A stretch of DNA of 43,385 bases from Planctomycetota bacterium. Its GTDB lineage: Bacteria; Planctomycetota; Planctomycetia; Planctomycetales; Planctomycetaceae. Both the position numbers and the translations under genes were made by a program. Each line of letters begins with the position of its first letter. Position 1 is the first letter of the stretch. The notes beneath the pieces are model-generated. The model was not told the DNA's origin. It ran no database searches and worked only from the letters and a program-made list of their open reading frames with translations. The stretch covers positions 1 to 43,385 of the forward strand of contig JAQBVJ010000058.1 in NCBI GenBank assembly GCA_027623235.1, read 5' to 3'. Shown here piece by piece: positions 15,576-26,400 of the stretch.

Positions 15576-16583
15576 TCAGCCTCGGGTCAAGACGAGCAGT
15601 GTCCCGCGAAGGCGGCCGTCGATTCTGCCTGGCAGTGTGATCGTGCCGCCTGACGTCGCGATTTCGGCGAGCTTCTCCCAGTGAGAAAAGCTCATCCCTT
15701 GCAGCGGCCAGTTCTGACTCTGCCAGGCGAGGATGAGCGACTCCCGCAGCACGACGGGCGGCAGCCGATTCAGGGCCGTCGCGTCGAGGCGGAGGCTGTT
15801 CTCAGCGGAACTGAGCACGACATCCGGCAGTGCGGCTTCGGCGAGTTCGCGGACGAAGCCGCTGACCTCGCCAGCCTGCTGTGCGAGCGTGGCGAGAACG
15901 CGACGCACCTGCGGGTTGAACTGCTCTTCGAGAAGCGGCAGGAGCTCGTTGCGAATCCGGTTCCGCGTGAAGTCTGTGTCTGAGTTGGACCGGTCGGTGC
16001 GCCAGTCCTGGCCGATGGAACTCAGCCAGTTTTCGAGCGGCTCGCGTTGAATCCCGAGCAGCGGGCGGACCAGCGTGACGTTCTCGCCGAGCGGTCGGGC
16101 CGGGGCGATTCCGCGCAGACCGGCCAGGCCAGTGCCTCGCAGAATGTGGTGCAGCACGGTTTCCGTCTGATCGTCGGCCGTGTGCCCGACGGCGACGAAC
16201 CGGCAGTCATGCTCGGCGGCGGCTCGTGTCAGAAATTCATAGCGGGCGCGCCGGGCGGACTCCTCAGAGGCGCTGGTGGTGAGAGCTTCTTTCTTCGCGT
16301 CGAGGCGTTCCACATGGCAGTTCACTTCAAGCGACCCGGCAAGAGCCTCGACCCAAACCGCGTCCGCGTCCGATTCTGCGCCGCGCCAGCCGTGGTTGAG
16401 ATGGGCCACGACGAGCTGCACATCCAGATTCGTCTGCAGCCAATGCAGCCCGCGCAGAAGTGCGACGCTGTCGCAGCCTCCGGAAACGGCCACGAGGACT
16501 CGCGCAGAGGTGATGCCGAGCAGTTTCGCGGATTGCTCAATCTGCGACGGCGTTTTGCGGTTGTCCTGCGAGTTGTCTGTCAC
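15576..16583 (-). CDS. tilS: tRNA(Ile)-lysidine synthase
   Basis: N-type ATP pyrophosphatase that attaches lysine to C34 of the CAU-anticodon tRNA-Ile so that it reads AUA. The PP-loop motif SGGCDS is at residues 34-39. The AHLNHGWRG, GHTADDQTETVLHHILRGTGLAGLRGI and NRIRNELLP segments are characteristic of TilS. At 335 residues it is the shorter form, with a reduced C-terminal domain. It starts with GTG and lies 60 nt after the second ABC permease gene, so it may be read from the same message although it has no functional tie to transport. Confidence 0.95.
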   Translation of the reverse strand: MTDNSQDNRKTPSQIEQSAKLLGITSARVLVAVSGGCDSVALLRGLHWLQTNLDVQLVVAHLNHGWRGAESDADAVWVEALAGSLEVNCHVERLDAKKEALTTSASEESARRARYEFLTRAAAEHDCRFVAVGHTADDQTETVLHHILRGTGLAGLRGIAPARPLGENVTLVRPLLGIQREPLENWLSSIGQDWRTDRSNSDTDFTRNRIRNELLPLLEEQFNPQVRRVLATLAQQAGEVSGFVRELAEAALPDVVLSSAENSLRLDATALNRLPPVVLRESLILAWQSQNWPLQGMSFSHWEKLAEIATSGGTITLPGRIDGRLRGTLLVLTRG

Positions 16584-16643
16584 GCGGCGTTCCTCGTGGC
16601 GGGGGCCTTCTCTGTGTGAGCAGGAAATCGGGCCTGCGGAACC

Positions 16644-18389
16644 TCATCGACTGAAACTGCTGGTGGCGTCGATGTCAGGCGGCACGACCACGAGTTCGGT
16701 GTGCCGTTTGACGATCAGCCAGCGATAAAAGCGCCGGTGAAGCCAGCCCGATCCAAACAGAATTCCGGTCGCGATGAGCCCCTGGATTCCAGCAAAGCCC
16801 GTGAAGAAAAGCCAGACCGCTCCGATGCCGAACAGGATCATCAGAAGTGAGTCGCAGAGCTGCTTTGTTCCCCCCATGACCCGGTCGGCGGCCGCGTCGA
16901 GCGGAATGAGAAACTGCAGCCAGAACTGGTGCATGGCCACCAGGACGAGGAGCGGTTTGAAGCCGAGTGCGATCGCCTCAAACCACGGCAGGTGACCTCG
17001 CAGAGCCCATAGCCCGACACCGGAAATAAGAAACGACAGTGGCAGAAGAAACAGGCACTGCACAATGGCCGCAAGATTGACGACACGATGAAACCTCGGC
17101 CAGTCGACCGGCAGCAGAGACGCCGTGCCGCACTGCAGCCCGGTCCGGTCAGTGAGCAGCGAGGCTTCCGGCCGACGGAGAAGAGTCAGTCCCACCAGCC
17201 AGCCGGCAACACCAATCAGCGACAGCCCCTGCCAGCCAAGAGCCCATCCGTCGGCGACGAAACCCGCCACCGCAAGTGCGACGACAACACAGGCGACGAT
17301 CGTGACGCGAAACGTGAGGTTGAGAATCTCCCCCCCGGTCAAGATGTCGAGGGAACGACGTTCCTCGTCAGAGAGCATGTCGTAAAACATCCTCTCGATC
17401 ATCCCGCCTTCTTCCGGGTTCGTTGTGAGGAAGTCGCGGGAGCGAACCTCGGCCCGCAGTTCGGTCAGCGGGCGATCTTCCCATTCGAATTCGTCGAATT
17501 TATCCACGTATGGCAGGGCGAAGTCCCGCTCCGTACGAACGCGGGCGGTGGCTCCTTCCAGCAGCTCGAATTCGATGACCCGGTATCCGTCCTGCAGCTT
17601 GCGAGCGGCAAAAAACGCGGCGACGATCAGCGAGGCGACCGGGATCAGAAAACACCAGCCAAGGGCGGAATTCTGGAAGCTGCCCTGGATAAGACACATC
17701 AGGCACCAGCCGGTCGGCAGGAGCATCGTCACCGGGCGGAGGATGAAGTCGATGTTCGGAATCCCAAACTGCTGCTGAGCCCAGTTGATCCCGATGACAA
17801 CGAAAAAGCCAACGGTGAACAGCACCGCCAGCAGACCGTCATTGCACCATCGTGGCAGCCAGGCAGCAAGGACCAGTGCCAGAGCTCCGTGGACGAATGC
17901 CTGGGCAACAGACAGTGCTACAGCCACACCCACAACAGCCCACGACTCCGTCATGGTCCAGCCGAATAATCCGAAATAACCCAGTGCCGGAAGCGACGTC
18001 ATGACGAGGCCACCTGCAAAAAGCCAGATTCGGTCGTTGACCAGTCGGTCGTCTGGAACGGGAAGCAGACTGCAGACGGCAAGAAACTGTGATTCAGTAA
18101 GCTCGCTTCGAAACCAGTTTGCAAGACCGATGCTGATTGCGAGGGAAACCAGTGCTGCAGCCAGCACGAAATTCCAGACGATGTCTCCGCCATCCACTGT
18201 CGCACGACCCATTCCCGCTGGAAATCCGACGAAGAAACCCGCGCCAAAGACGACACCGACACCCATCGTAATTCTCTCGACGAGGGGGACGCGATGTTTC
18301 TTCCATTGCTCATGCAGCGCGGGCACGGCGCGGAGACGGGCTCGCGCGGCTTTGCGGATGAGCTTCTCTTTTGCGGAAGAAATGTGCAT
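16644..18389 (-). CDS. ABC transporter permease paralogue B
   Basis: A 581-residue protein with many hydrophobic segments in two blocks (about residues 45-265 and 355-560) separated by a charged cytoplasmic loop. It shares landmarks in the same order with the permease encoded just upstream: LLPTGW (223-228), VRSRDF (315-320), GGMIERM (328-334) and a late AMHQFW. The two therefore come from a gene duplication. No substrate can be assigned. Its position after the ATPase and first permease suggests a heterodimeric exporter of the ABC-2 type, though the family is not one I recognise by name. It lies 52 nt after the first permease. Confidence 0.8.
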   Translation of the reverse strand: MHISSAKEKLIRKAARARLRAVPALHEQWKKHRVPLVERITMGVGVVFGAGFFVGFPAGMGRATVDGGDIVWNFVLAAALVSLAISIGLANWFRSELTESQFLAVCSLLPVPDDRLVNDRIWLFAGGLVMTSLPALGYFGLFGWTMTESWAVVGVAVALSVAQAFVHGALALVLAAWLPRWCNDGLLAVLFTVGFFVVIGINWAQQQFGIPNIDFILRPVTMLLPTGWCLMCLIQGSFQNSALGWCFLIPVASLIVAAFFAARKLQDGYRVIEFELLEGATARVRTERDFALPYVDKFDEFEWEDRPLTELRAEVRSRDFLTTNPEEGGMIERMFYDMLSDEERRSLDILTGGEILNLTFRVTIVACVVVALAVAGFVADGWALGWQGLSLIGVAGWLVGLTLLRRPEASLLTDRTGLQCGTASLLPVDWPRFHRVVNLAAIVQCLFLLPLSFLISGVGLWALRGHLPWFEAIALGFKPLLVLVAMHQFWLQFLIPLDAAADRVMGGTKQLCDSLLMILFGIGAVWLFFTGFAGIQGLIATGILFGSGWLHRRFYRWLIVKRHTELVVVPPDIDATSSFSR

Positions 18390-18441
18390 TTTGAAAGGGT
18401 GACGAGTGGACGGTCAGTCGAGAAGCTCAGTGCGGCGCGGA

Positions 18442-20319
18442 CTACCAGGTCACTGAAGGCTCTTTCCGCTGCTGAGCCTGCATTTGCAGCTGAAAATGGT
18501 TGGACCGCAGCGTGATAAAGTCGATCGGCTGTTTGAGCACTCGCTTATTCTGCCACCGCTGTGCGAACCAGCCGGCTCCAAACATCAGCGCGGCGCCTCC
18601 CATTGACCACAACTCAGACGAGCCGGCAGCGAGCATCCCGCATCCGCCTCCGATACCGACTATCAGGACCGGAACAAATAGAAGTCCCTCACCAATCTGT
18701 GCCAGAACTGTTTTCGACGACTGGTGAGGCTGCAGGCCGATGAACCACCACTGATGAATCGCGACGATCATCAGGACAGCCTTCGACGCGATGAACAGAG
18801 CCTGCACCCAGTCGAAGCCGCCCTGCAGACCTGCGACGCCGGCCACACAGACAGCCACCGCGAACGGGGCGTAGATCATGGCCCGGACCGTGCCCAGCAC
18901 CATGATCGCTCGACTCATTTCGCGATACGTGATCGGCACCAGTCCCATGAGGCTGGCTGTGTGTCCGGTACTGCATTTCAGAATGATTCCGGGCCACGAC
19001 CGCCGCAGCCCCATAAAAAGCACGAACAGGCCCACATGCCAGGACATCATCAGAATCCGGATTCCGAACAGTTCCTGCGAAACGACAATCAGCGCGAGGC
19101 CCAGGCATCCCAGGCCCATGTCCATCAGCGTCCGCCGCGACCATTCCGGCCGGCCGCCACTCATGAGCTCGGCAATCCGTTGCTCGCGTTCAGTCAGAAT
19201 CGAACCGACCATCCGCTCGATGAGGCCTCCGTTTGGCCACGAGTACGGTTCAAGAAACTCCCGCGATCGGACCAGAGCCGAGGCCTCTCCCCGCGAGAGT
19301 TCGACCTCTTTCTGATCGGGAACGAACCCCGCCCAGTCGCGGAAAAAACGGATGATCCGCTTCCGTCGAGTCACCCGGATGTCGGTTTTCAGATCGGACT
19401 CCGGCAAGGCGGCTGCCAGGTCGTCCTCGCCAGCGTCATCGGTCGGAGCCTTGAGCGTGGCCCGGGCGAAGAATTCTGAATCGAGCGTGATTTCCCAGGG
19501 ATGGTAGACGGTTTTCATGCGAGCGTAGGCTCGCGTCGCTGCGTAGATCGTCAGCACCACTGGGACAAACAGCCAGGCGGTGATAGCGACCTCACCGAGG
19601 ATGCCGAATTCCAGCAGCAGAAAAACCCAGCCGGTCGGCAGGACAGACAGCGCGACCAATCGGACTGCTTCGAGCTGAAGGATGTTCATATTGCCCAGCA
19701 CGATGCTGGCCATAATCACCATGACGCCGACGGAAACCATTCCGCCCACTGCTTCCGCGCGAGCCATTTTTGGAAACCACGACGGAATGATGATCGCAAG
19801 GGAAGCCACCAGACTCCATTGAATCAGAGCCAGTCCTGCGACCATCGCCGCTTTGGCCGGGCCGACCTTCAGACCAAATGCCGCCGCCGCAAAGAACGAC
19901 GACAGCACGACGAGAAACGCGAACGTGGCCCTCAGACTGAACCGTGTTCGATTGGCGAGGAATTCGCCGTCTCCGATCGGAAGCTGAGTGGCAACGGCCA
20001 GTGACCTCGACGAAACCAGTTCCCGCAGCAGCCATCCGCCATGCCCGAATGTGACGACCGCAGAGACCAGCGCTGCGACAATCGAAATGACTCCTCGAAC
20101 GCCCTCGTCCTCGACCGCGAACAGGTACCCGCCAGCCGCGGGAAACCCGATGAAACCGACACACAGCAGAATCGGCAGGAAGAGAATTCCCAGGGCGATC
20201 AGGACGTAATACTGCCAGCCGCCGCGTGTTTTCCTGTACTGCCTTGTCCAGGCCGTTGACGCGAAAATCCGGGCTGGAGCTGCCCGTCGGATCGACTTGT
20301 AGCATCGAGCATGGATCAT
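18442..20319 (-). CDS. ABC transporter permease paralogue A
   Basis: A 625-residue polytopic membrane protein with two hydrophobic blocks flanking a charged central loop. Landmarks shared with paralogue B are VLPTGW, VRSREF, GGLIERM and AIHQWW, showing common ancestry. The start codon overlaps the stop of the ATPase gene by 4 nt (ATGA), so translation is coupled. The N-terminus is basic (RCYKSIRRAAPARI), consistent with a cytoplasmic end. With the ATPase and paralogue B it should form a complete transporter: one ATPase dimer plus two unlike permeases. The substrate is unknown. Confidence 0.82.
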   Translation of the reverse strand: MIHARCYKSIRRAAPARIFASTAWTRQYRKTRGGWQYYVLIALGILFLPILLCVGFIGFPAAGGYLFAVEDEGVRGVISIVAALVSAVVTFGHGGWLLRELVSSRSLAVATQLPIGDGEFLANRTRFSLRATFAFLVVLSSFFAAAAFGLKVGPAKAAMVAGLALIQWSLVASLAIIIPSWFPKMARAEAVGGMVSVGVMVIMASIVLGNMNILQLEAVRLVALSVLPTGWVFLLLEFGILGEVAITAWLFVPVVLTIYAATRAYARMKTVYHPWEITLDSEFFARATLKAPTDDAGEDDLAAALPESDLKTDIRVTRRKRIIRFFRDWAGFVPDQKEVELSRGEASALVRSREFLEPYSWPNGGLIERMVGSILTEREQRIAELMSGGRPEWSRRTLMDMGLGCLGLALIVVSQELFGIRILMMSWHVGLFVLFMGLRRSWPGIILKCSTGHTASLMGLVPITYREMSRAIMVLGTVRAMIYAPFAVAVCVAGVAGLQGGFDWVQALFIASKAVLMIVAIHQWWFIGLQPHQSSKTVLAQIGEGLLFVPVLIVGIGGGCGMLAAGSSELWSMGGAALMFGAGWFAQRWQNKRVLKQPIDFITLRSNHFQLQMQAQQRKEPSVTW

Positions 20320-21053
20320 TCCGGCACCTCGCGGAGCCGCTCAAACAGGTCTTCGAGAATGTGGCCGTCCGACGCACCACTTGTTCCGCGAAGATGATTC
20401 ATCTCGTCGAACGCGTGGACTTTTCCCTCAGAGATGATGCAGACGCGATCGGAAAACGTCTCGGCCAGTTCCAGTAACTGCGTCGAGTAGATGATCGTGT
20501 GGCCTTTCTTGACGGCCTCTCTCGCGCGGCGGCGGAACGAGGCGATCCCGTGCGGGTCCATGCCGGAGGCGAAGGGCTCGTCGAGGATCCAGACATCCGG
20601 GTTCACGGCCATCAATGCCACCAGGGCGGCTTTGTACGTCTGCCCGCGGGACAGCCTGCCGATCGCACTGTCGATCAGCGGGAGAATTTCAAATTCCTCA
20701 AGCAGCTCCAGCACGCGTTCTTCGACCGGGCCTTCGTCCGCCTCATACGCACGCAGAATCATCCCGATGTGCCGTAGAACGGTGGATTCGGCATACACGA
20801 ACGGAAAGTCCGGCACGAAGTGGTACCGTCGTCGCAGATCGATCCGGTCCCGCGTAAAGACTTCCGAGTCGTACCGAATCTCGCCCGAGGTGGCCTGACT
20901 GATGCCCGCCAGGCAGCGAAGCAGCGTCGTCTTGCCGGCTCCGTTCGGGCCGAGAACCGCGACGATCTGGCCGGGGTCGATCGTCAACGTCACCTGGTCC
21001 AACGCTGGTTTCTTGCCGAAGGACTTCGTGAGGTTTTCAGTTTCGATGAGCAT
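20316..21053 (-). CDS. ABC transporter ATP-binding protein
   Basis: A 245-residue nucleotide-binding subunit of the ABC-2/CcmA type. Walker A GPNGAGKTT starts at residue 35. The signature motif reads LSRGQTYKAAL, with Arg where the second Gly usually stands. Walker B is VWILDEPF and the switch-region sequence is TIIYSTQLLEL, where Gln replaces the usual H-loop His (STH in most relatives). Both departures occur in some ABC-2 ATPases but are worth noting. Its stop overlaps the start of permease A. About 97 bp separate it from nnrE upstream, so it may be in the same operon or have its own promoter in that gap. Confidence 0.92.
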   Translation of the reverse strand: MLIETENLTKSFGKKPALDQVTLTIDPGQIVAVLGPNGAGKTTLLRCLAGISQATSGEIRYDSEVFTRDRIDLRRRYHFVPDFPFVYAESTVLRHIGMILRAYEADEGPVEERVLELLEEFEILPLIDSAIGRLSRGQTYKAALVALMAVNPDVWILDEPFASGMDPHGIASFRRRAREAVKKGHTIIYSTQLLELAETFSDRVCIISEGKVHAFDEMNHLRGTSGASDGHILEDLFERLREVPE

Positions 21054-21150
21054 GAGGCGGGGTATTTTCGCGTGAGTGTCGGAACGGGTGGCTTCGGCAG
21101 AATCTCAACGGCGGATCGAAATTGTTTTGACTGAACCGAGGTCGCCGAGC

Positions 21151-21831
21151 TCAGTCTGAGAACATCACTCGGGGAACGCCAATGTCGATGACGCGGATCT
21201 CTCCGGTGAATTCACGCGAGGCTTCGTTCCGGAATCCGAGCTTCTGTGCGACAAACGTGGCGGTGAAGTCCGCTCGGACGGCGAGCGGATTGGACTCGTC
21301 GACCGGGCAGCCGGAATCACAGTCCAGGCCGGAGGGAAGATCGATCGCGAGTTTGCGCGCCGGGCACGCATTCATTTCAGAAATCACCGTCACGAACGGT
21401 TCGCGGAGCTTGCCGCGTGTGCCCGTTCCGAGAAGCGCATCGACGATCCATCCGGCACCGTTGAGTTCCGCTCGAATCTCTGCCGCATCGACGTTCGCGG
21501 AGTCGAAACAGCGCAGTGGCGTACCGGATTTTCGCAGCACGTTGAGGTTTACAGCGGCGTCGCCCGTGACGCTCGACAGTTCCGCAAAGAGCAGCACCTT
21601 GACGTCGCAGCCTGCGTTTTCGAGGTGCCTCGCGATAACAAACCCGTCGCCGCCGTTGTTGCCTCGTCCGGCGCAAATGACGACTCGTCCGCTGACTCCG
21701 AGTTCGGACAACCAGTCGAAGCAACCTCGCGCCGCGTTTTCCATCAGCACAACACCGGGCAGACCGTATTGCGCAATGGCGACTCGATCGACATTGCGGA
21801 CTTCGTCGCGACTCATGAATTGCGGGACCAT
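21151..21831 (-). CDS. nnrE: NAD(P)H-hydrate epimerase
   Basis: YjeF_N-domain enzyme that epimerises R-NAD(P)HX to the S form so that it can be repaired by the ADP-dependent dehydratase. The GRGNNGGDGFVIARHL motif, the DALLGTGTRG segment and the AIDLPSGLDCDSG strand are typical. Only the epimerase domain is present, not the fused YjeF_C kinase-like dehydratase. The start at 21831 is chosen because GAAGGA stands 7 nt upstream; the open frame extends to 21915 but would overlap the preceding gene, and a later ATG at 21816 is possible. It lies 44 nt after the epimerase gene and is probably co-transcribed with it. Confidence 0.92.
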   Translation of the reverse strand: MVPQFMSRDEVRNVDRVAIAQYGLPGVVLMENAARGCFDWLSELGVSGRVVICAGRGNNGGDGFVIARHLENAGCDVKVLLFAELSSVTGDAAVNLNVLRKSGTPLRCFDSANVDAAEIRAELNGAGWIVDALLGTGTRGKLREPFVTVISEMNACPARKLAIDLPSGLDCDSGCPVDESNPLAVRADFTATFVAQKLGFRNEASREFTGEIRVIDIGVPRVMFSD

Positions 21832-21875
21832 CTCTGAATCCTTCAGCGACTGCCTCTGCTTGCCGGTCAGGCGGA

Positions 21876-22940
21876 TTAATCCTCGTCCTTGACCAGCAGT
21901 CCGGCCTCGCGGCACCAGCCGATGGCCTGCTGAATCCCGGTCTCAAACTGCACTTTTGGTTTGTAGCCGAGTTTCTGCTTCGCCTTTTCAATGCTGAAAT
22001 CGAGGTTCAGGCCGAGGAATTTAATACGGGCATTGTTGAGCAGCGGTGCTTTGTTTTTCTCCGGCAGCCAGTACCAGTCAAACGGGCACCAGCGGTCGTA
22101 AAGTCGCTGCCAGAACTCCATCTGCACGGCCAGGCTTTTCGCAACGAACAGCGGGACATTGTTTTCCGGGACGGGGTAGCCGGCAAGACTCGCAATCGAT
22201 GAGATAAATTCCCGTTTCGTCACAAGACTGCCGTCTGTGATATTAAACACCTCGCCAATGTGCTCATCTTTTTCCAGAGCCAGGAAAATGGCGTCGACCA
22301 GATTGCTGACGTAGGTGTTATTCAGCAGCGTCTTGCCGGTGCCCAGGAATTTGAATCCGCCGATTCGCAGCCGCTCGGTAATTCGCGGCAGGACGGTGCG
22401 GTCGCGTGGTCCGTAAATGAAACCGGGCCGCAGGATGATGGCCGGCAGTTTTTTCTCGTCGATGTGTTTTCGAACCAGCAGTTCGGATTCGGCTTTGGTG
22501 AGCGTGTAGCCGTCGATTCCGCTCACGCTGACCGGTTCCGTCTCATCCGTGCCGTGATGGTCTCTCGCCTGGTAGACTCCGAGCGAGCTGACATGGACGA
22601 CTCGCTTGACAGTGCCGGCTTTCTCGACGGCCTCAAGCAGTGCCCGTGTTCCGTCGACGTTGACCTTCCGGTATTTCTCAACCGGGCCCCAGTCGCCGAC
22701 TTTCGCAGCACAGTGGACGAGAGCCGTCACGCCTCGCGCGGCCTGATCGAGTGCTTCCAGATCGTTGAGATCTCCGTAAACCAGATCGACGCCCCATTCA
22801 CTGAGAAGTGTCTTGTCGCTGGATTCCCGCACGAGGGCGCGGGTCTGGATACCGAGCTCGCGAGCCCGCTGACACACGTGGCTGCCGACCAGCCCAGTGG
22901 CTCCGGTGACTAGCAGGATGTCGTCTGACTGAAACTCCAC
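21876..22940 (-). CDS. NAD-dependent epimerase/3-beta-HSD-like SDR
   Basis: A 354-residue extended SDR. The cofactor loop GATGLVG is at residues 13-19, and the catalytic Tyr145 and Lys149 lie in YTLTK with a preceding VSSLGVY serine. It resembles the hydroxysteroid dehydrogenase/sterol C4-decarboxylase (NSDHL-like) and dihydroflavonol-reductase groups. Substrate cannot be given. The start is a GTG at 22940 with GAGGAGA 5 nt upstream; an upstream ATG at 23012 lacks such a site. It is the first gene of the reverse-strand cluster that continues with nnrE and the ABC genes. Confidence 0.87.
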   Translation of the reverse strand: MEFQSDDILLVTGATGLVGSHVCQRARELGIQTRALVRESSDKTLLSEWGVDLVYGDLNDLEALDQAARGVTALVHCAAKVGDWGPVEKYRKVNVDGTRALLEAVEKAGTVKRVVHVSSLGVYQARDHHGTDETEPVSVSGIDGYTLTKAESELLVRKHIDEKKLPAIILRPGFIYGPRDRTVLPRITERLRIGGFKFLGTGKTLLNNTYVSNLVDAIFLALEKDEHIGEVFNITDGSLVTKREFISSIASLAGYPVPENNVPLFVAKSLAVQMEFWQRLYDRWCPFDWYWLPEKNKAPLLNNARIKFLGLNLDFSIEKAKQKLGYKPKVQFETGIQQAIGWCREAGLLVKDED

Positions 22941-23480
22941 GCGGTTCTCCTCGGTTCGTCTGGCAGCAACGGTGTGATTCCGACACGGGAATCGAATCCG
23001 GGACTTTAGCAATCGGTCCAGGAAGACTGTAGCGGTCCGTGGCCGTCGATGATCTCTGGGAGTTTCAAGAAGCTCCGAAAGGCCGTTTCGCTTCGCCGGA
23101 GTGTCGATGCTCAGGTGTCAGGAATTCTGAACACTGTTCCGGCTGCTTTACGAATTGGCCGGGAGATTCGGTCACAACGGAAAAAGGGACCAGTGTCGTG
23201 AGTGTCAGGAAGGCCAGTCCTGGGACCTCGACCCGGTGGACAGGCCGTCGCCTTCTTCTGACAGGTTCTGACGCCTGTGACGTTTCTGCGGTCGGACACT
23301 GCGGACAACCGTAACGGTCTGCGTGACCGGCTCATGTCGGGTGATGCGAGGTACAAGGACTGCTTGCCAAACCGTTGTGCCCGCTGAGTCTGCGCGCATC
23401 CCACAGTTCACGATCACTCGCACCAACTGCCATCCCAACCGGGCCCATACGGCGGATGCAATTCGGCAGGCCTGAACGAC
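22941..23480. other. 540-bp gap between divergent genes
   Basis: Separates the reverse-strand SDR gene from the giant gene. Short frames on both strands lack ribosome binding sites and recognisable motifs. No inverted repeat with a GTAG tip, no terminator and no convincing promoter was seen, although promoters for both flanking genes should lie here. Confidence 0.5.
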
Positions 23481-26400
23481 ATGCTCTTTGAGCAGTTTCT
23501 CACACAGTTTCAGAGACGAATTCGGGCGAAGAATCGTCACGGACGGGCGGTCCGCAGGCGCGTTCAACTGCCTTCGGCTTCGATGCTGGCGTCGACACCG
23601 AGCAAGTTCCCCCTCGCCACGGAAGCTCTGGAAACACGGACGCTTCTGACTGGTTTCGTTGAGAACGGTGCGACACTCGATATCGACGTTCAGGCGGGCG
23701 AGACGGTGACCATCGTCGCCAATGCCACTTCCTATACTGTTTCTTCGACGGGGACCTGGTCAGGTGCTAACAGCGGAAACGTCACCGGGAATGGCGGTTC
23801 TATTCTGACAGTGACGGCGGCCGGGCTTGGCGTGTTTGACTCAATTCGTGTCACTGATTCCGGCGCCGCTGCGGCCTTTGCGTTTGGAGACAGCGGAACA
23901 AACACGTACGGCGATTCGATCAACGTCACTCTTGATAACCCTGCCGCAGAGACGGTTACGTTTACGGGCTCGTCGTCTTTCTCGTTGGCCGCCGGAATTT
24001 CTGCGACGACCGCGAAGAACATTGTCGTCAACGCGGGGTCGAGCATTTCTGTCGAGGACGGCAGTCTCACGCTCAATGCCAACTCCGGGGCGACAGCCGG
24101 CAACTTCGTGGGAATCGACCTCGACGATGCGGATCTGTCGAGCACTGGAACCGGAGTGATCTCGCTCACAGCGACAGGTGGCAACACTGCGGGGGACTTT
24201 GGCATCGACGTGCGGAATGGCTCGACCATCATTGCGAGCGGGACCGGAGCGACCGCGGGTGGGATCACACTGAACGGTACCGCGCAGGCGGCCGGCGACG
24301 ACGGAGTTCACGTGGTGGGCGCCGGAACGGTCATCCGCTCGACCGACGGAAACGTGTCGCTCACCGGGAACTCGGCGGCGACGGATGGCGTGCAGATCAC
24401 AGTCGGAGCCCTCGTCGAGTCGACCGGCACAACCGCGGATGCGGCAACCGTGACGATCATGGGGACCGGCATTCAGGAAGGTGTCGAGGTCTCCGGTGCG
24501 AACGCGCTCGTCCGATCTGTCCGTGGGACGATCGACATCGACGGGATCAATAACGGAACGATCGGAAACGAACATATCGGCGTCCACGTCCTGGCCGGTG
24601 GCGTCATTCAGTCGACGGGAGCCGCGCCTGTTGATGTCAACGGCACCGGAGGCAACGGAGCCGCAACCGGTGACGGCGTTCGAGTCTCCGATGCGAACTC
24701 CGCGATTACCTCAGCGACCGGCAGCATCCTCGTGACGGGCCAGGGCGGATCGGGCAGTGCTCAGTTCAACCGCGGAGTCCGCGTGCAGGCCGCCGGATTG
24801 ATTTCCTCAACCGGTACGGGAGCGACCGCCGCAACGATTACCGTGATGGGAACCGGTGGCGCGAGCGGGACGGACGGGAACCACGGAATTTCCGTCTCGG
24901 GGGCGAATTCAGCGATCACGTCTATCGACGGCAACATTCAACTGACCGGACAGGGCGGAACTGGCAGCACTGATCAGCATATCGGCGTCGTCCTGCTGGA
25001 TGGCGGCCAGGTGAGATCGACCGGAGCGACCGCCGACGCTTCTGACGTGACGGTGAACGGCACAGGGGGAACGGGCACGCAGAACAATTTCGGAGTGTTC
25101 ATTGAGGGCGCCAGTTCGCAGTTCATTTCCACGGCCGGTGAACTCAGTGTGACCGGCATTGGCGGCAGTGGTGGCAACGACAATCGCGGCGTGAACCTGA
25201 CTCAGGACGGAACAGTCATCACGACGACGGGGGCCATTACGGTTATGGGCTCTGCCTCAAACGGCAACAGTGCGGGAGTTCGGCTGAGCCCCACCAATGG
25301 AGGACGAATTCTTTCCAACGGCTCCGGGACGATCACAATCACTGCCGACGGCAACGGCACGGAAGCGGACCTGCAGGCCGGAGCGGACAGTCTGATCGGT
25401 GACGGAGTCGCAGCCGGAGCCACTGCGAATGCGGCCGCCGGAGTCATCACGATCAATGCGGACTCGATCGACTGGCAGGCGTCGCTGGAAGTGGAATCGG
25501 ACGGGGCTCTGACGATTCAACCGCGGACTGCCGGCACGACGATCGGCATCGGGGGCGGCACCGGTGCCCTCAACCTCACTCAGGCTGAAATCAATCTCTT
25601 CCAGGACGGGTTCAGCTCGATCACCATCGGTTCCTCGACAGCAGGCAATGTCGACGTCCACAAAGTGACCTTGACCGATCCGACGACGATCATCGGCAAC
25701 GTGATCAGCGACAGCACGGACTCGCCGAACATCACGATGAATCCGACCAGCCTGACTGTGACAATGTCCGGCACGGTGTCTCCCGGTGAGTCACCGGGCA
25801 TCCTGAACGTGACCGGCAACTTCGCATTCGCCGATGGCAGCACGTTTCTGGTGGAAGTGGGAGGCACAACGCCAGGCAACACGGACACCAACCATGATCA
25901 GCTGGCGGCCACTGGCTCCGTGACGATCGGCACGAACGTGACTCTGTCGACCGTGCAGTTCATGGGGTTCGTCCCGGCTCCCGGGCAGGAATTCATAATT
26001 ATTTCGCGCGTCGGCGGATCGGGCACGTTCGATTCGCTCGGCGAAGGAGCCACCATTTTCGGTTTCCTGGGCTCCGCGTTCGACGCGACGATCACTTACG
26101 CGGGAGGTGTCGGGAATGACGATGTCGTACTCCGGATCGCCGACCCGGGTGTCAGCGGCCTCGACGACGTGACATTTGCAGAGAATCTTGTCAACACGTC
26201 TCCGCAGGTCGTTGACTCGGATGTGACAGTGGTCGACGCCGACTCGGCGGACTTCGACAATGGGTCGCTGACAATTGTCTACAGCGTCGGCGGCGGTGTT
26301 GAAGATTCGCTCTCCGTTCAGAACGGCGGCAACATCACATTCAACGGAACGAACGTCAGTTTCAGTGGTGTGGGAGTCATCGCGACGGTCAACGGTGGGA

